A stretch of 52,975 bases of DNA from an uncultured Lewinella sp. (GCA_937873655.1 CALMYQ010000166.1:1-52975), one strand, 5' to 3'. Counted from the stretch's first letter, positions 35,259-43,332 are shown. Notes: generated by a model not told the origin, from the sequence alone. Numbers and translations are program-made.

Positions 35259-37211
35259 TTATTTGATCACGGCAATGGGCGTCGACGGATCGTAGACCCC
35301 TTGTATCACAGGGCTTTGCCGGTTGGCGGTATAGGACCTGACATGTTCGTAAATGAAGTCGAACAATTCCTTGACCGTTACCTGCCCGTCCTTATCCGTG
35401 TCGCTTTCACCTTTCAGGCCGCGGATCAGGTAATGCGAAAAAACGCCCTGGCGCAAGCCGCTGGATTCCAGTGAAGTTTCATCCGATTTGGAGGACATGA
35501 TCAGCACCTGGCCGGGTTTGGCCTGGGTCAGGTTATCGTAGTAGCGCTGAAGCAGATCGGGTTTTTGTCCGCCCTTCAGGGCCAGCAGGCTGCCTGAGTG
35601 GCAGGCGTCTGCGAAGCAGAGTTTGATCTTGGCGCTGCTTTTATTCAGGATGGCCGTGATCTCTTCGTGGTACAACAGGTTATGCTCGCCGTCATAGTCG
35701 ATGGGAAGGAAAGCGCCGGGCAGGCCGTGGCCGGAGAAGTAGAGGAAGACCAGGTCGTCCGGACCGGCCTGCCAGAACATATCTTTCAAGGATTGCGTAA
35801 TGGCGTAATGGGTAGCGTCTTCATCCACCAGGATCCGGATCTGCTCATCCGGAATAGCGCCGCCGATCGGGCTTTTGAGGAAAGCGTAGATCAGGTAGGC
35901 ATCGTCGTCCGGATATTTGAGCGCGGGCATATGGTTGTAGGAAGAAACGCCGATGATCACTGCCCAAACCTTGGATTTTTTCTGATTTGTCGCCGGGTCG
36001 TTCACGGACTCTTTTGCGGGAGCCGGATTAGAGCCGACAAAGACGCCGTTCTGCCATTGCCCTGTAAACCGGACGCCGTCGGCAGTGGACAGCTGGCCGA
36101 AACCGTTGAATGCGCCGGCGGCCATTTCCCCTTCGTATTTTTCGCCGTTGCCATACAGGACGATCCCCCTGCCTTCGGGGTAATTATCCTTGAAAGTGCC
36201 GATATATTTGGCGCCGTCCTGGAAGATATACGTGCCGAATCCCTGGGCGCAATCGCCTTCCACGCAGCCTTTCCGGTCGTTGGCGCCGGCGAGTTCGCCC
36301 TCGCGCCAGACCCCTTCCGCCGATCCGCCCGATGCATAGTACAGCCGCCCGGTCCCGTTGCGCAGGCCGTTCCGGAATTGCCCGACGTAGCGGTCGTTGT
36401 TGGGATAGATGAAGGTCCCGTCACCATGCGGTTTATTGTGGAGAAAATAGCCTTCGTACCGGCTGCCGTCGGGGTAGACCATCAGCCCCTTGCCGCTTTC
36501 GCAATTGCCGCGCAGGCAGCCCGACTGCACCGTATAGGTATGGGATAGTTGGCGGGCGATTGCGTTTTCGGACAGGACGGCGCCATTTTCCCCCAAAGGC
36601 AGGCCCTTGTGCCATTTGCCGGTCCACTTTTTGCCGTCGGGAAAATGTTTGGTGCCGCTGCCTTCCGGGTAACCGTAGGCCCATTCACCCTGGTATTTGC
36701 TGCCGTCGAGGTAATAGCAAAGACCGGTGCCGTGGATTTCGCCTTTGGAGAACTGGCCGATATAAACCGCGCCGCCGGGAAAGAGATAGACGCCTTGCCC
36801 ATTCAGGCAATCGCCGGATATGCAGCCGGTTTTGGCGTTGAGGCTGCGGTTGGCTGCGGTTTCAAAGCTGCGTTCGTCTACCGGTTCGGTCCGGATGAGT
36901 TGCCCCATTTGCCAGATGCCTTCTTTGCGGAGGCCGTTGGGAGCGGCATAAACGCTTTTGCCGTTGGGTTTGCCGTATGTCCATTCACCGGTCTGTTTGC
37001 CGCCGTCGGCATAGTACATGCTGCCTGTGCCGGAGGGTTGACCGTTCTTGAATTGACCTACATACCTTGAAGCGCCTGTGTAGAGGTAAATACCTGTTCC
37101 GTTTTTACAATCGCCGGAAAGACATTGGGCTGATACCAGGTTGCTCACCGTTAGTATCAGGCATAGGGACAAACAGTATCTAACCACCATAGGCATGAAG
37201 CGTTTAATCAC
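35259..37211 (-). CDS. exported MORN-repeat caspase-like protease (second gene of pair)
   Basis: A 650-aa protein with a signal peptide (CLSLCLILTVSNLVSAQ), about 11-13 MORN-type repeats (residues 35-390) and a C14 caspase domain (about 412-650). The catalytic dyad is H495 in YFSGHGLPGAFLPIDYDG and C537 in FADACHSGS. Four copies of a C-x-x-G-[DN]-C-x-x-G-x-G module (cysteines at 30/35, 130/135, 232/237, 316/321) head MORN blocks and could form disulfides. A canonical EF-hand loop, D604-x-D-x-D-G...E615 (DTDKDGQVTVKE), lies after the catalytic core, suggesting calcium control. The start overlaps the stop of the upstream paralog by 8 bp, so the two are translationally coupled. Confidence 0.88.
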   Translation of the reverse strand: MIKRFMPMVVRYCLSLCLILTVSNLVSAQCLSGDCKNGTGIYLYTGASRYVGQFKNGQPSGTGSMYYADGGKQTGEWTYGKPNGKSVYAAPNGLRKEGIWQMGQLIRTEPVDERSFETAANRSLNAKTGCISGDCLNGQGVYLFPGGAVYIGQFSKGEIHGTGLCYYLDGSKYQGEWAYGYPEGSGTKHFPDGKKWTGKWHKGLPLGENGAVLSENAIARQLSHTYTVQSGCLRGNCESGKGLMVYPDGSRYEGYFLHNKPHGDGTFIYPNNDRYVGQFRNGLRNGTGRLYYASGGSAEGVWREGELAGANDRKGCVEGDCAQGFGTYIFQDGAKYIGTFKDNYPEGRGIVLYGNGEKYEGEMAAGAFNGFGQLSTADGVRFTGQWQNGVFVGSNPAPAKESVNDPATNQKKSKVWAVIIGVSSYNHMPALKYPDDDAYLIYAFLKSPIGGAIPDEQIRILVDEDATHYAITQSLKDMFWQAGPDDLVFLYFSGHGLPGAFLPIDYDGEHNLLYHEEITAILNKSSAKIKLCFADACHSGSLLALKGGQKPDLLQRYYDNLTQAKPGQVLIMSSKSDETSLESSGLRQGVFSHYLIRGLKGESDTDKDGQVTVKELFDFIYEHVRSYTANRQSPVIQGVYDPSTPIAVIK

Positions 37212-38838
37212 GAACTGCAGCTACCGGCATATTATCATCGAACTGGCCGGTCAGGGTCGGTGTTTGTACGTTGCCGGTATACAACCGGACCTGTTTATAT
37301 ACAAAGTTAAACAATTCGCGGACAGAAACGATCTTATCGCCCGAGGTATCCGCTTCCCCTTTGAGGCCTTTGACCAGAAAGTGGCTGAATATCCCGGACC
37401 GCAGACCGCCGTCTTCCAGGGAGTATTCCTCACCTTTTGAAGACATCAGCAGGGCGGTACCGCCGGACGATTGCTCAAAGGCGGAGTAATATTTCTGCAG
37501 CACGGAGTTCAGGGGCATTTTCGAGTTAAGGCTGCCCGAGTGGCAGGCGTCTGCCAGGACCAGTTTGTGCTTGGCGTGGGAGGAGGCAAGCATATCGCGG
37601 ATCTCCTGGTGTTCAAGCCGGTTGTTATATCCGTCGTAATCAACCGGCAGGAAGGCGCCTGGCAGGCCGTGGCCGGAAAAATAGAACAGGACCACATCGT
37701 TGCCGTCCGCTTTCAGGAAAGTCGACCGCATGGCCTCCAGGATATTGTTTTTGGTGGCGTCCTCATCTACGAGGAGCCGCACCTGCCGGTCGGGCAATGC
37801 GCCGCCTTCCGGGCTTTTCAGGAAAGCGTAGATCTGGTAGGCGTCGTCGTCGGTATAGCGCAAGGCCGGCATATGGGTATACCGGGCGGCGCCGATGATA
37901 ACAGCCCAGATCTTGACCTCGGAATCGGTATCCATGGAAACAGGCATCTGAAGGGAGGGATCTTCGCGGGTGAACAGTTTTTTGGCCGGTTTGCCGAAAT
38001 CCCAGATGGCGCCGATCACTTTGCCGCTGGTATAGTACATAACGCCCTGGCCGTGGGGGGCGTGCCGTTTCCAGCCGCCTTCGTAGCGGTCGCCGCTGGC
38101 GTAGTAGACGGTACCCTGGCCTTCGGGTATGCCGTTGACGAAGGTACCGATGTATTTTGATCCGTCGCGGTAGTAGAATTTACCGGAACCGTTGCCGCAA
38201 TCCACCGCATTGCAGTTGCGCAGGGTGGTGGTATCGCCGGCAAAGCCGAGTCGTCCCCAATCGGCCTGGAATTGATCGTTGGCCCATTGCCCCTGTATGG
38301 ACTGGCCATCGGGGAAGGTCCATTTGCCCTGGCCGTGGCGTTTGTTGTTTTTCCAGGCGCCGGCAAACACCGATCCATCGGCGTAGAACATGGTGCCCTG
38401 GCCTTCGCATTGGCCGCCTTCGAACCAGCCTTCATACCGGTCGTTATTGGAAAAGACAAACACGCCGCTGCCGCTTGGCCTTCCGTCGAGGAACTGGCCT
38501 TCGTAGCGGTTGCCGTTGGCGTAGGAGAAAGCGCCTTCGCCTTCGATCTGATTGTTTTTGAAATCGCCGAGGTACTCATCGCCGTTGGAAAAGACCATCC
38601 GGCCCTTGCCTTGTCGTTGGCCGTTTTCCCAATTGCCGATGTACTTGTCGCCGCCTTTATAATAAAGGATGCCCTTACCCTCGATCTGGCCCTGTTTAAA
38701 GTCGCCGATGTATTTGTCCCCCGAGGGGAAGATACAGGAACCGTAACCGTTTTTGCAATCGCCTTTCACGCACTGGACTTGTGCGGATGCAAGGGTGTAA
38801 AAGAAAAAAGCCGCCAACACACTTAGCATGGTTTTCAT
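37204..38838 (-). CDS. exported MORN-repeat caspase-like protease (first gene of pair)
   Basis: About 544 aa from the ATG at 38838, giving a clean signal peptide (MLSVLAAFFFYTLASAQ); the in-frame start at 38892 would bury it behind a basic extension. Residues 23-280 hold about ten MORN repeats (GKGILYYKGGDKYIGNWENG and similar). The caspase domain spans about 309-544 with the dyad H390 (YFSGHGLPG) and C432 (ADACHSG). Cysteine modules like those of the downstream paralog occur at 23/28 and 209/214. The EF-hand-like loop D497-T-S-G-D-K...E508 is partly degenerate. It shares the whole C-terminal region with the downstream gene (FLKSPEGGALPD / FLKSPIGGAIPD), so the pair arose by duplication. Confidence 0.88.
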   Translation of the reverse strand: MKTMLSVLAAFFFYTLASAQVQCVKGDCKNGYGSCIFPSGDKYIGDFKQGQIEGKGILYYKGGDKYIGNWENGQRQGKGRMVFSNGDEYLGDFKNNQIEGEGAFSYANGNRYEGQFLDGRPSGSGVFVFSNNDRYEGWFEGGQCEGQGTMFYADGSVFAGAWKNNKRHGQGKWTFPDGQSIQGQWANDQFQADWGRLGFAGDTTTLRNCNAVDCGNGSGKFYYRDGSKYIGTFVNGIPEGQGTVYYASGDRYEGGWKRHAPHGQGVMYYTSGKVIGAIWDFGKPAKKLFTREDPSLQMPVSMDTDSEVKIWAVIIGAARYTHMPALRYTDDDAYQIYAFLKSPEGGALPDRQVRLLVDEDATKNNILEAMRSTFLKADGNDVVLFYFSGHGLPGAFLPVDYDGYNNRLEHQEIRDMLASSHAKHKLVLADACHSGSLNSKMPLNSVLQKYYSAFEQSSGGTALLMSSKGEEYSLEDGGLRSGIFSHFLVKGLKGEADTSGDKIVSVRELFNFVYKQVRLYTGNVQTPTLTGQFDDNMPVAAVRD

Positions 38839-39119
38839 GATCGCACGCAATTTTTTGACGCCTTCGCTTTGGAATGGAGGTTTTGCAGACAACCGGCATT
38901 TTAAGCCAGGGCGTATTAACGCGTTTTGGCCCTCGCAATATTAGTTAGGGGCTATCATCACTTAGGCTACAACGCTGGAGAAAAGGGTTCAACTTGCAAT
39001 ATTAATTCAAGGTGTAGCGGTCGATTCAATACTTAACCGATTTTGGTTATATTAAATTTTTTCAGGATAGCTTAATAACCGGATCGGGGTAGGCTTTATT
39101 GCGCATGCCGGATGCTTTG

Positions 39120-39151
39120 TTGAAATTTTCACGTTTGATTAACTAACTTTG
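39120..39151 (+). promoter_or_regulatory. Bacteroidota promoter of the DUF4920 gene
   Basis: TTG at 39120-39122 and TAACTTTG at 39144-39151 are spaced 21 bp apart, matching the -33/-7 pattern. The start codon follows 23 bp later. Confidence 0.55.
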
Positions 39152-39174
39152 CCAACGAATAAAATCAAAGATTC

Positions 39175-39678
39175 ATGCGATTCAAAACTTTCATTTTATC
39201 CCTGACGGCAGCAGCCGGCTTATGGGCCTGCCAAAGCAATTCTGCCCCCGCCGCTGAAGAAGGCGCCGCAGAAAAAGCTGAGTATCAGGAATTCGGAGCT
39301 TCCATTTCGCCTGATAACGCGATGTCATTCGATGATATGCTGACGAAACTGGCAGGCGCCGATTCGGTCGAAGTCAAGGTCAGGGCCAGGGTTGATGCAG
39401 TTTGTCAGGCCAAAGGCTGCTGGATGGATCTTTCCAACGGCAATACCGCTACTGCGATGAAGGTGCGGTTCAAGGATTACGGTTTTTTTGTACCGAAAGA
39501 TATCTCCGGCCGGGATGTGATCGTGCAGGGGTATGCATACCGTTCGGTTACGCCCGTGGATGAATTGAAGCACCTGGCGCAGGACGCCGGCAAAACCCAG
39601 GAAGAAATCGAAGCGATTACCGAGCCGAAGGAAGAGCTCAAATTCCTGGCATCCGGAGTTTTGCTGTTGGAGCAGTAA
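39175..39678 (+). CDS. DUF4920 lipoprotein
   Basis: A 167-aa lipoprotein with signal SLTAAAGLWAC and a flexible QSNSAPAAEEGAAEK linker. The conserved DUF4920 core shows EFGASISPDNAMSFDDML, VCQAKGCWMDLSNG, KVRFKDYGFFVPKDISGRDVIVQGYAY and a C-terminal FLASGVLLLE. It has an OB-fold-like strand pattern and two closely spaced cysteines (CQAKGC) that may bind metal or form a redox pair. Function is unknown; the family is common in Bacteroidota as a periplasmic lipoprotein. Confidence 0.85.
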   Translation: MRFKTFILSLTAAAGLWACQSNSAPAAEEGAAEKAEYQEFGASISPDNAMSFDDMLTKLAGADSVEVKVRARVDAVCQAKGCWMDLSNGNTATAMKVRFKDYGFFVPKDISGRDVIVQGYAYRSVTPVDELKHLAQDAGKTQEEIEAITEPKEELKFLASGVLLLEQ

Positions 39679-39806
39679 TATTTCACAATCTGCTGACGTT
39701 TAGAATTTAAATGCCGGGTGATGGAGGAGATGACCTTCTCCGTTATCCGGCAATTGCTATGAGAGAACCATTTTCCCGGGAAATCAGGGATTAATCTGCC
39801 GTTGTG

Positions 39807-40394
39807 ATGAATTACCATGCCGTCAAAGCGTTTATCCTCGATAAGCTTGGCCGGGAACTGCCCGGTAAGCTGACCTACCACGGCGTGCATCACACCTTGG
39901 ACGTCCTTTTCATCACCGAAGAATTGTGCTACCTGGAATCGATCGATCCTTATGAGGCCCTTCTGCTCAGGACGGCGGCACTGTTCCACGATTCCGGTTT
40001 TACGATCACAAATGTCAACCACGAATCGCTGAGCTGTCAGATCGCCCGCGAGAACCTGCCCCGGTACGGCTATTCAGACGAGGAAATCGAACGCATTTGC
40101 GGCATGATCATGGCGACCCGCATTCCGCAGACCCCAAAGAATTTTCTGGAGAAGATCATTTGCGATGCCGATCTCGACTATCTGGGCAGAGACGATTTTT
40201 ACGATATCGGCGCCACGTTGTTTGAAGAACTCAAAGCATTCAATATTCTCAAGTCCGAAGAAGATTGGAACCGGCTCCAGGTACGGTTTCTGGAAAATCA
40301 TCATTTTTTTACACCCACCAACGTTGAACGCCGGACAGCCAGAAAGCAGCGCTACCTGGAAGAGTTGCGCAAGGTAGTTGAGGAGTACGGGTAG
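39807..40394 (+). CDS. HD-domain phosphohydrolase
   Basis: About 195 aa from the ATG at 39807 (a GTG lies one codon earlier). HD-domain metal ligands are visible: HGVHHTLDV (H25, H28 or H29), the ALFHDSGF HD pair (H61, D62), and ICDADLDYLG (D near 118). The protein is all-helical and likely hydrolyses a phosphoester or nucleotide in the cytoplasm. Unlike HD-GYP proteins there is no GYP motif. It precedes a ~680-bp gene-poor region. Confidence 0.8.
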   Translation: MNYHAVKAFILDKLGRELPGKLTYHGVHHTLDVLFITEELCYLESIDPYEALLLRTAALFHDSGFTITNVNHESLSCQIARENLPRYGYSDEEIERICGMIMATRIPQTPKNFLEKIICDADLDYLGRDDFYDIGATLFEELKAFNILKSEEDWNRLQVRFLENHHFFTPTNVERRTARKQRYLEELRKVVEEYG

Positions 40395-40742
40395 CCCTTC
40401 CCCGGGGAAAGTTTCCCGGGCAGGCAGCGAAAAGGACAGGCTGTTCGTTTTGCAAGCGGATCGATTTTCGGATCGGTTCACGCAGCCCCTGCCTTACACT
40501 CGCTAGTTAAATATTCAGGATTGATTGTCAGTTTCCCGGGCTTCTCCGGGGCGATAATAATGACTTACCGGTAGGGGCTGCTTGTTTTTCCCAAAGAATT
40601 GCTATTTTTGCTCCGAATCCAATCCAGGACCTGGCCGAATGCTGCATTGCCGATTGTGCAGCATAAAGCGCTTTCTTTGAAGCTATAACTCACCCTCTTC
40701 ATCTAGCCCGCAAATGGTTTTATCTGTTCCTTCTAAACGAAA

Positions 40743-40904
40743 GAACCTCTGACAGAGTGTTCCATCAGAGGTTCGCTATGAATGTATAGCAAAAAGGGGG
40801 GGAAACAAGTAAAGGGGGAATCAACAAGGCTGCTTGAGCACTTGTCTTTGTTACAAAACATCTCACTGATAGCTGCTATTACTAGCCAGCGTTCTATCCT
40901 TAGA
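40743..40904 (-). ncRNA. candidate small noncoding RNA (~165 nt) ending in a terminator hairpin
   Basis: On the minus strand a promoter (next entry) predicts a transcript starting near 40904. It would open with CTATC-TAAG-GATAG (5-bp hairpin) and then GCT(G)GCTA-GTAA-TAGCAGC, a 7-bp hairpin with a GNRA-type loop. It ends with a perfect 10-bp stem, GAACCTCTGA / TCAGAGGTTC (40743-40774), followed on the minus strand by TTTCGTTT, which fits an intrinsic terminator. The middle contains two long C runs. A 42-codon ORF (40733-40861, minus) overlaps it but reads through the hairpin and has no domain. Not recognised as 6S or tmRNA. Confidence 0.4.
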
Positions 40905-40909
40905 TAGTA

Positions 40910-40939
40910 CAAAGGTACGGTCTGAGGCGGAAAATGCAA
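40910..40939 (-). promoter_or_regulatory. Bacteroidota promoter of the candidate small RNA
   Basis: On the minus strand TTG (40937-40939) and TACCTTTG (40910-40917) are separated by 19 bp, a close match to the -33/-7 consensus. Transcription would run leftwards into the hairpin at 40743-40774. Confidence 0.6.
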
Positions 40940-41077
40940 GTACAGATAACTATGTGTTGAATCTGTTATTTTAGTTCAATAATTTTTTTATTATTCGTGG
41001 TAAATCATTAAATATCAATTTCTTAAATTGATTGATCAATTTAAAATTACTAAAAAAAGAACCTTTTGAAATTAGCT

Positions 41078-41206
41078 TTACCAACCATTCATGTCATCAT
41101 TGACAATATTGCACTGCGCGCCGTATTGGTCGATCATGGCAGACGTGGCTTCTTCTGGTTGCGTAATAATTCCAAGGGACAACAACAAAGTAATGATGGC
41201 ACTCAT
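41078..41206 (-). CDS. 42-aa peptide with hydrophobic leader (candidate secreted/signal peptide)
   Basis: An uninterrupted ORF, MSAIITLLLSLGIITQPEE..., with a 15-residue hydrophobic N-terminus and an acidic, polar tail ending DDMNGW, with one cysteine (QYGAQCN). It is divergent from the first of the three paralogous helical-repeat genes, 153 bp away. Its ATG overlaps one arm of a perfect 14-bp inverted repeat, and a -7 box TAGTTTTG lies in the other arm 26 bp upstream. Being short, it could be chance, but start, promoter and leader agree. A role as exported signal or bacteriocin-like peptide is inference. Confidence 0.45.
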   Translation of the reverse strand: MSAIITLLLSLGIITQPEEATSAMIDQYGAQCNIVNDDMNGW

Positions 41207-41241
41207 AGTTTTGAATTTTTTAATTTTAATTCAAAACTATG
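41204..41241. promoter_or_regulatory. perfect 14-bp inverted repeat with divergent -7 boxes
   Basis: CATAGTTTTGAATT (41204-41217) and AATTCAAAACTATG (41228-41241) are exact complements around a 10-bp A/T spacer. Each arm contains TAGTTTTG, which matches TAnnTTTG, pointing outward in both directions. The left arm covers the start codon of the 42-aa ORF. It fits an operator for a dimeric regulator controlling both the small ORF and the paralog gene. Confidence 0.6.
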
Positions 41242-41324
41242 AGGTAAAAGTTATAAATAAGATAACAGATTTATTAGTTTTGGACCTTATATCAATGCAA
41301 GTTAATTATTGTTTTTTTTTGTTA

Positions 41325-41332
41325 TACCTTTG
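41325..41332 (+). promoter_or_regulatory. -7 box upstream of the first helical-repeat gene
   Basis: TACCTTTG lies 27 bp before the ATG at 41360. The -33 region is T-rich with no exact TTG at 19-21 bp, so strength is uncertain. Confidence 0.5.
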
Positions 41333-41359
41333 ATTTATATCAGATTATATTCATAGATT

Positions 41360-42895
41360 ATGGCGGATAAATCAATTTATGAACTTAGATCGCTCGCTGA
41401 AATCATTACAGCCCACAAACTCAAAAGCTTATCATTCCCGCTTCTGGACAGCAACCCCAATAACCTTCATGAACTGTACAACCTGATCTCCGAGGGGAAC
41501 CTAACCTCAACAGCTGAGGTGGAAGATCACTTTTTTTCCAAACTTTCCAACAGCGCTATCTACGCTACGCGGCTTCAACGCAAATTGCGCGAGTCGCTGC
41601 TGGATACGCTTTTTCTCATCGATTCGTCGGAATCCGGATTCAACGCATTGCAAAAAAATTATTACAAATGTTACAGGAATCTGATTGCGGTTAAGATTCT
41701 AAATGGAAGATACCAAAGAGCGGCTGCTATTCCCATTGCCGAGAGGACCATCAAAAAAGCGATCCATTTTGAGATTTCGGATGTGGTCATCGAATTGGCG
41801 AAGGATTTGCGGTTCCACTACGGGGGGATCATCGGCGACAAGAACAAGTGGAAGTATTACCACAAGCTGGTCGAGGAATGGCGGGCCAAACACCAGACAG
41901 AGGTCTTGATTGAAGGGTATTACCTGGATATCATGTGCAATTTTATCTTGTCAAAGTCGACCAAAAAAGAATTTTCCAGGGTAGTAGATCAGCATTTGGC
42001 ATCTATAGAAGGCAGCATGAGGTCTGCAAAAACCTTCAGGAGCACCAGTTATTATTTTATGTTGAAAGTCTTGAAATTTGAAATCGTCAATGATTTTGCC
42101 AATGTATTGACGGTGAGTGAAGAAGCCCTGGCCTTTTTCGACACCAAAAAGGAATTGGTGACCGGGCCGACGAGATTCACTTTCAACAAAAACCTCTTGA
42201 TTTCCTATACCAGGCTGCGAAAATTTCACCTGGCGGAAGCCGCGGCCAGGCGTTGCATGAAATTGGTCACCCCTGGCTCCTTGAACTGGTACAATACCTG
42301 TTACCTTTCGATTGTCTTGTATTTTCAATCGGGAAAGTTTGAAGAGGCCCATGCTTTATGGCAACTTGCGGTGACCCACGCCAATTTCAAAAATATTCCT
42401 GACTCCAATAAGGAAACCTGGAGGATCATTGAGGCTTCGATCCAATTTTTTATGCTGACCGGGAGGATTGATTCCAAAGGTGATAAAAAAACATCCGCTA
42501 ATTTCAGGGTCAACCGTTTTCTGAATGAGGTTCCCGCCTTCTCAAAAGACAAAAGAGGCAACAATATCAATATCCTGATCCTCCATGTTTTATACTTAAT
42601 CCAAAGTAAACGATACAACGAAATCCACGACCGGGTTGAATCACTTCGCGTTTATTCAAGCAGGTATCTGCGCAAAGACGATATGTTCCGCAGCAACTGT
42701 TTCATCCGCATGCTGATGTGCCTGCCCGCCGGGCATTTCCATTTGGCAGCCGTAAAGCGTAAAGCTGCGCCCTTTGTTGAGAAACTCAAAACGGTTCCGT
42801 ACGCGAAAGCCGATCAGCCCATCGAAATAGAGATTATTCCGTATGAAACCCTGTGGGAAATCGTATTGGAAAAACTGGACAAAAGGATAAGATAA
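41360..42895 (+). CDS. helical-repeat protein of unknown function, paralog 1
   Basis: A 511-aa soluble, nearly all-helical protein, not recognised. The N-terminal ~85 residues resemble a winged-helix-like unit (HELYNLISEGNLTSTAEVEDHFF, then RLQRKLRESLLDTLFLID). The rest shows a TPR-like pattern of paired helices (RKFHLAEAAARRCMKLVTPG, QSGKFEEAHALWQLAV, QSKRYNEIHDRVESLRVY). The C-terminal block FLNEVPAFSKDKRGNNINIL to FIRMLMCLPAG is almost identical to paralog 3 (45008-46546), and IEIIPYETLWEI is shared by all three paralogs. There is no signal peptide. Its neighbours (42-aa ORFs, palindromes) suggest peptide sensing or regulation, but that is inference. Confidence 0.8.
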   Translation: MADKSIYELRSLAEIITAHKLKSLSFPLLDSNPNNLHELYNLISEGNLTSTAEVEDHFFSKLSNSAIYATRLQRKLRESLLDTLFLIDSSESGFNALQKNYYKCYRNLIAVKILNGRYQRAAAIPIAERTIKKAIHFEISDVVIELAKDLRFHYGGIIGDKNKWKYYHKLVEEWRAKHQTEVLIEGYYLDIMCNFILSKSTKKEFSRVVDQHLASIEGSMRSAKTFRSTSYYFMLKVLKFEIVNDFANVLTVSEEALAFFDTKKELVTGPTRFTFNKNLLISYTRLRKFHLAEAAARRCMKLVTPGSLNWYNTCYLSIVLYFQSGKFEEAHALWQLAVTHANFKNIPDSNKETWRIIEASIQFFMLTGRIDSKGDKKTSANFRVNRFLNEVPAFSKDKRGNNINILILHVLYLIQSKRYNEIHDRVESLRVYSSRYLRKDDMFRSNCFIRMLMCLPAGHFHLAAVKRKAAPFVEKLKTVPYAKADQPIEIEIIPYETLWEIVLEKLDKRIR

Positions 42896-43062
42896 CAGGG
42901 TCTTAAGTTCAATCATGCATCTTTTTTACAGAAAGATAATCATTTAAATATTTGATTGTTACTATCTTGTGTGCTAATTGTTGCTTTCCTGCCTGATGGC
43001 CGGTTAAAATAGCCTTCCTTATCCCTGCAGATTTGACCTGTTCCAAATCGGTAAAAGTGTCC

Positions 43063-43093
43063 TTGCCCGCCGGTAGTTTAGCCGGTACCTTTG
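43063..43093 (+). promoter_or_regulatory. Bacteroidota promoter of the 43.1-kb small ORF, with direct repeats
   Basis: TTG (43063-43065) and TACCTTTG (43086-43093) are spaced 20 bp. GCCGGTA occurs twice, at 43069-43075 and 43081-43087, 12 bp apart, between and into the boxes, possibly a regulator site. The small ORF starts 38 bp further on. Confidence 0.6.
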
Positions 43094-43131
43094 TAACGAT
43101 TATCAGATCTACACCTAAAACTTAATTTTTT

Positions 43132-43260
43132 ATGAAACCCAAAAAACGCGCCTCCGATTTTAAAAATGGCAAAAAGGGGATTCTCTCTTGGGAACGGTTC
43201 TGCTTTTTTGCACTGGCTGCAGCGCCGGCGGTGATCACCGAAGGCGATGTATTGTTTTGA
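43132..43260 (+). CDS. 42-aa basic/hydrophobic peptide, own transcription unit
   Basis: The ORF reads MKPKKRASDFKNGKKG..., with seven lysines and two arginines in the first half, a hydrophobic stretch FCFFALAAAPAVI, and an acidic end TEGDVLF. It lies between a consensus promoter (43063-43093) and a long terminator hairpin that begins 8 bp after the stop, forming a complete monocistronic unit. It has exactly the same length (129 bp with stop) as the small ORF at 41078-41206, though the sequences are unrelated. It could be a membrane-active or signalling peptide precursor. Translation is not proven. Confidence 0.5.
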   Translation: MKPKKRASDFKNGKKGILSWERFCFFALAAAPAVITEGDVLF

Positions 43261-43267
43261 ATTTTTT

Positions 43268-43328
43268 ATGCCTTGGAATGCGTCGCCGCTGCGGTTTTCG
43301 TGCGGCGACGCAAGCTTTTTCCAGGCAT
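43268..43328. terminator. long bidirectional terminator hairpin
   Basis: A perfect 10-bp stem, GCGTCGCCGC (43280-43289) with GCGGCGACGC (43302-43311), is enclosed by a second stem, ATGCC-T-TGGAA with TTCCA-GGCAT. T-rich sequence lies on both sides. It separates the small ORF (plus) from the convergent end of paralog 2 (minus). Confidence 0.75.
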
Positions 43329-43332
43329 CAGG

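Larger units (their letters stand above)
40395..41077. other. gene-poor gap with candidate small RNA and AT-rich palindrome
   Basis: No protein gene is convincing here. A plus-strand -7-like TATTTTTG (near 40602) with TTG 18 bp upstream has no ORF after it. A minus-strand promoter/hairpin pair defines a candidate small RNA (separate entries). At 41023-41044 there is a perfect AT-rich palindrome, TTAAATTGAT-TG-ATCAATTTAA. The right half of the gap is strongly AT-rich compared with the flanking HD gene. Confidence 0.55.

Noticed and set aside
40733..40861. Third 42-codon ORF (minus), same length as the two other small ORFs
   Set aside because: It reads through the terminator hairpin, lacks a leader or coding character, and is better explained as part of a noncoding transcript; the equal length may be chance.
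40743..40904. 6S RNA or tmRNA identity for the candidate small RNA
   Set aside because: No long rod with central bubble (6S) and no tRNA-like ends or tag ORF (tmRNA).
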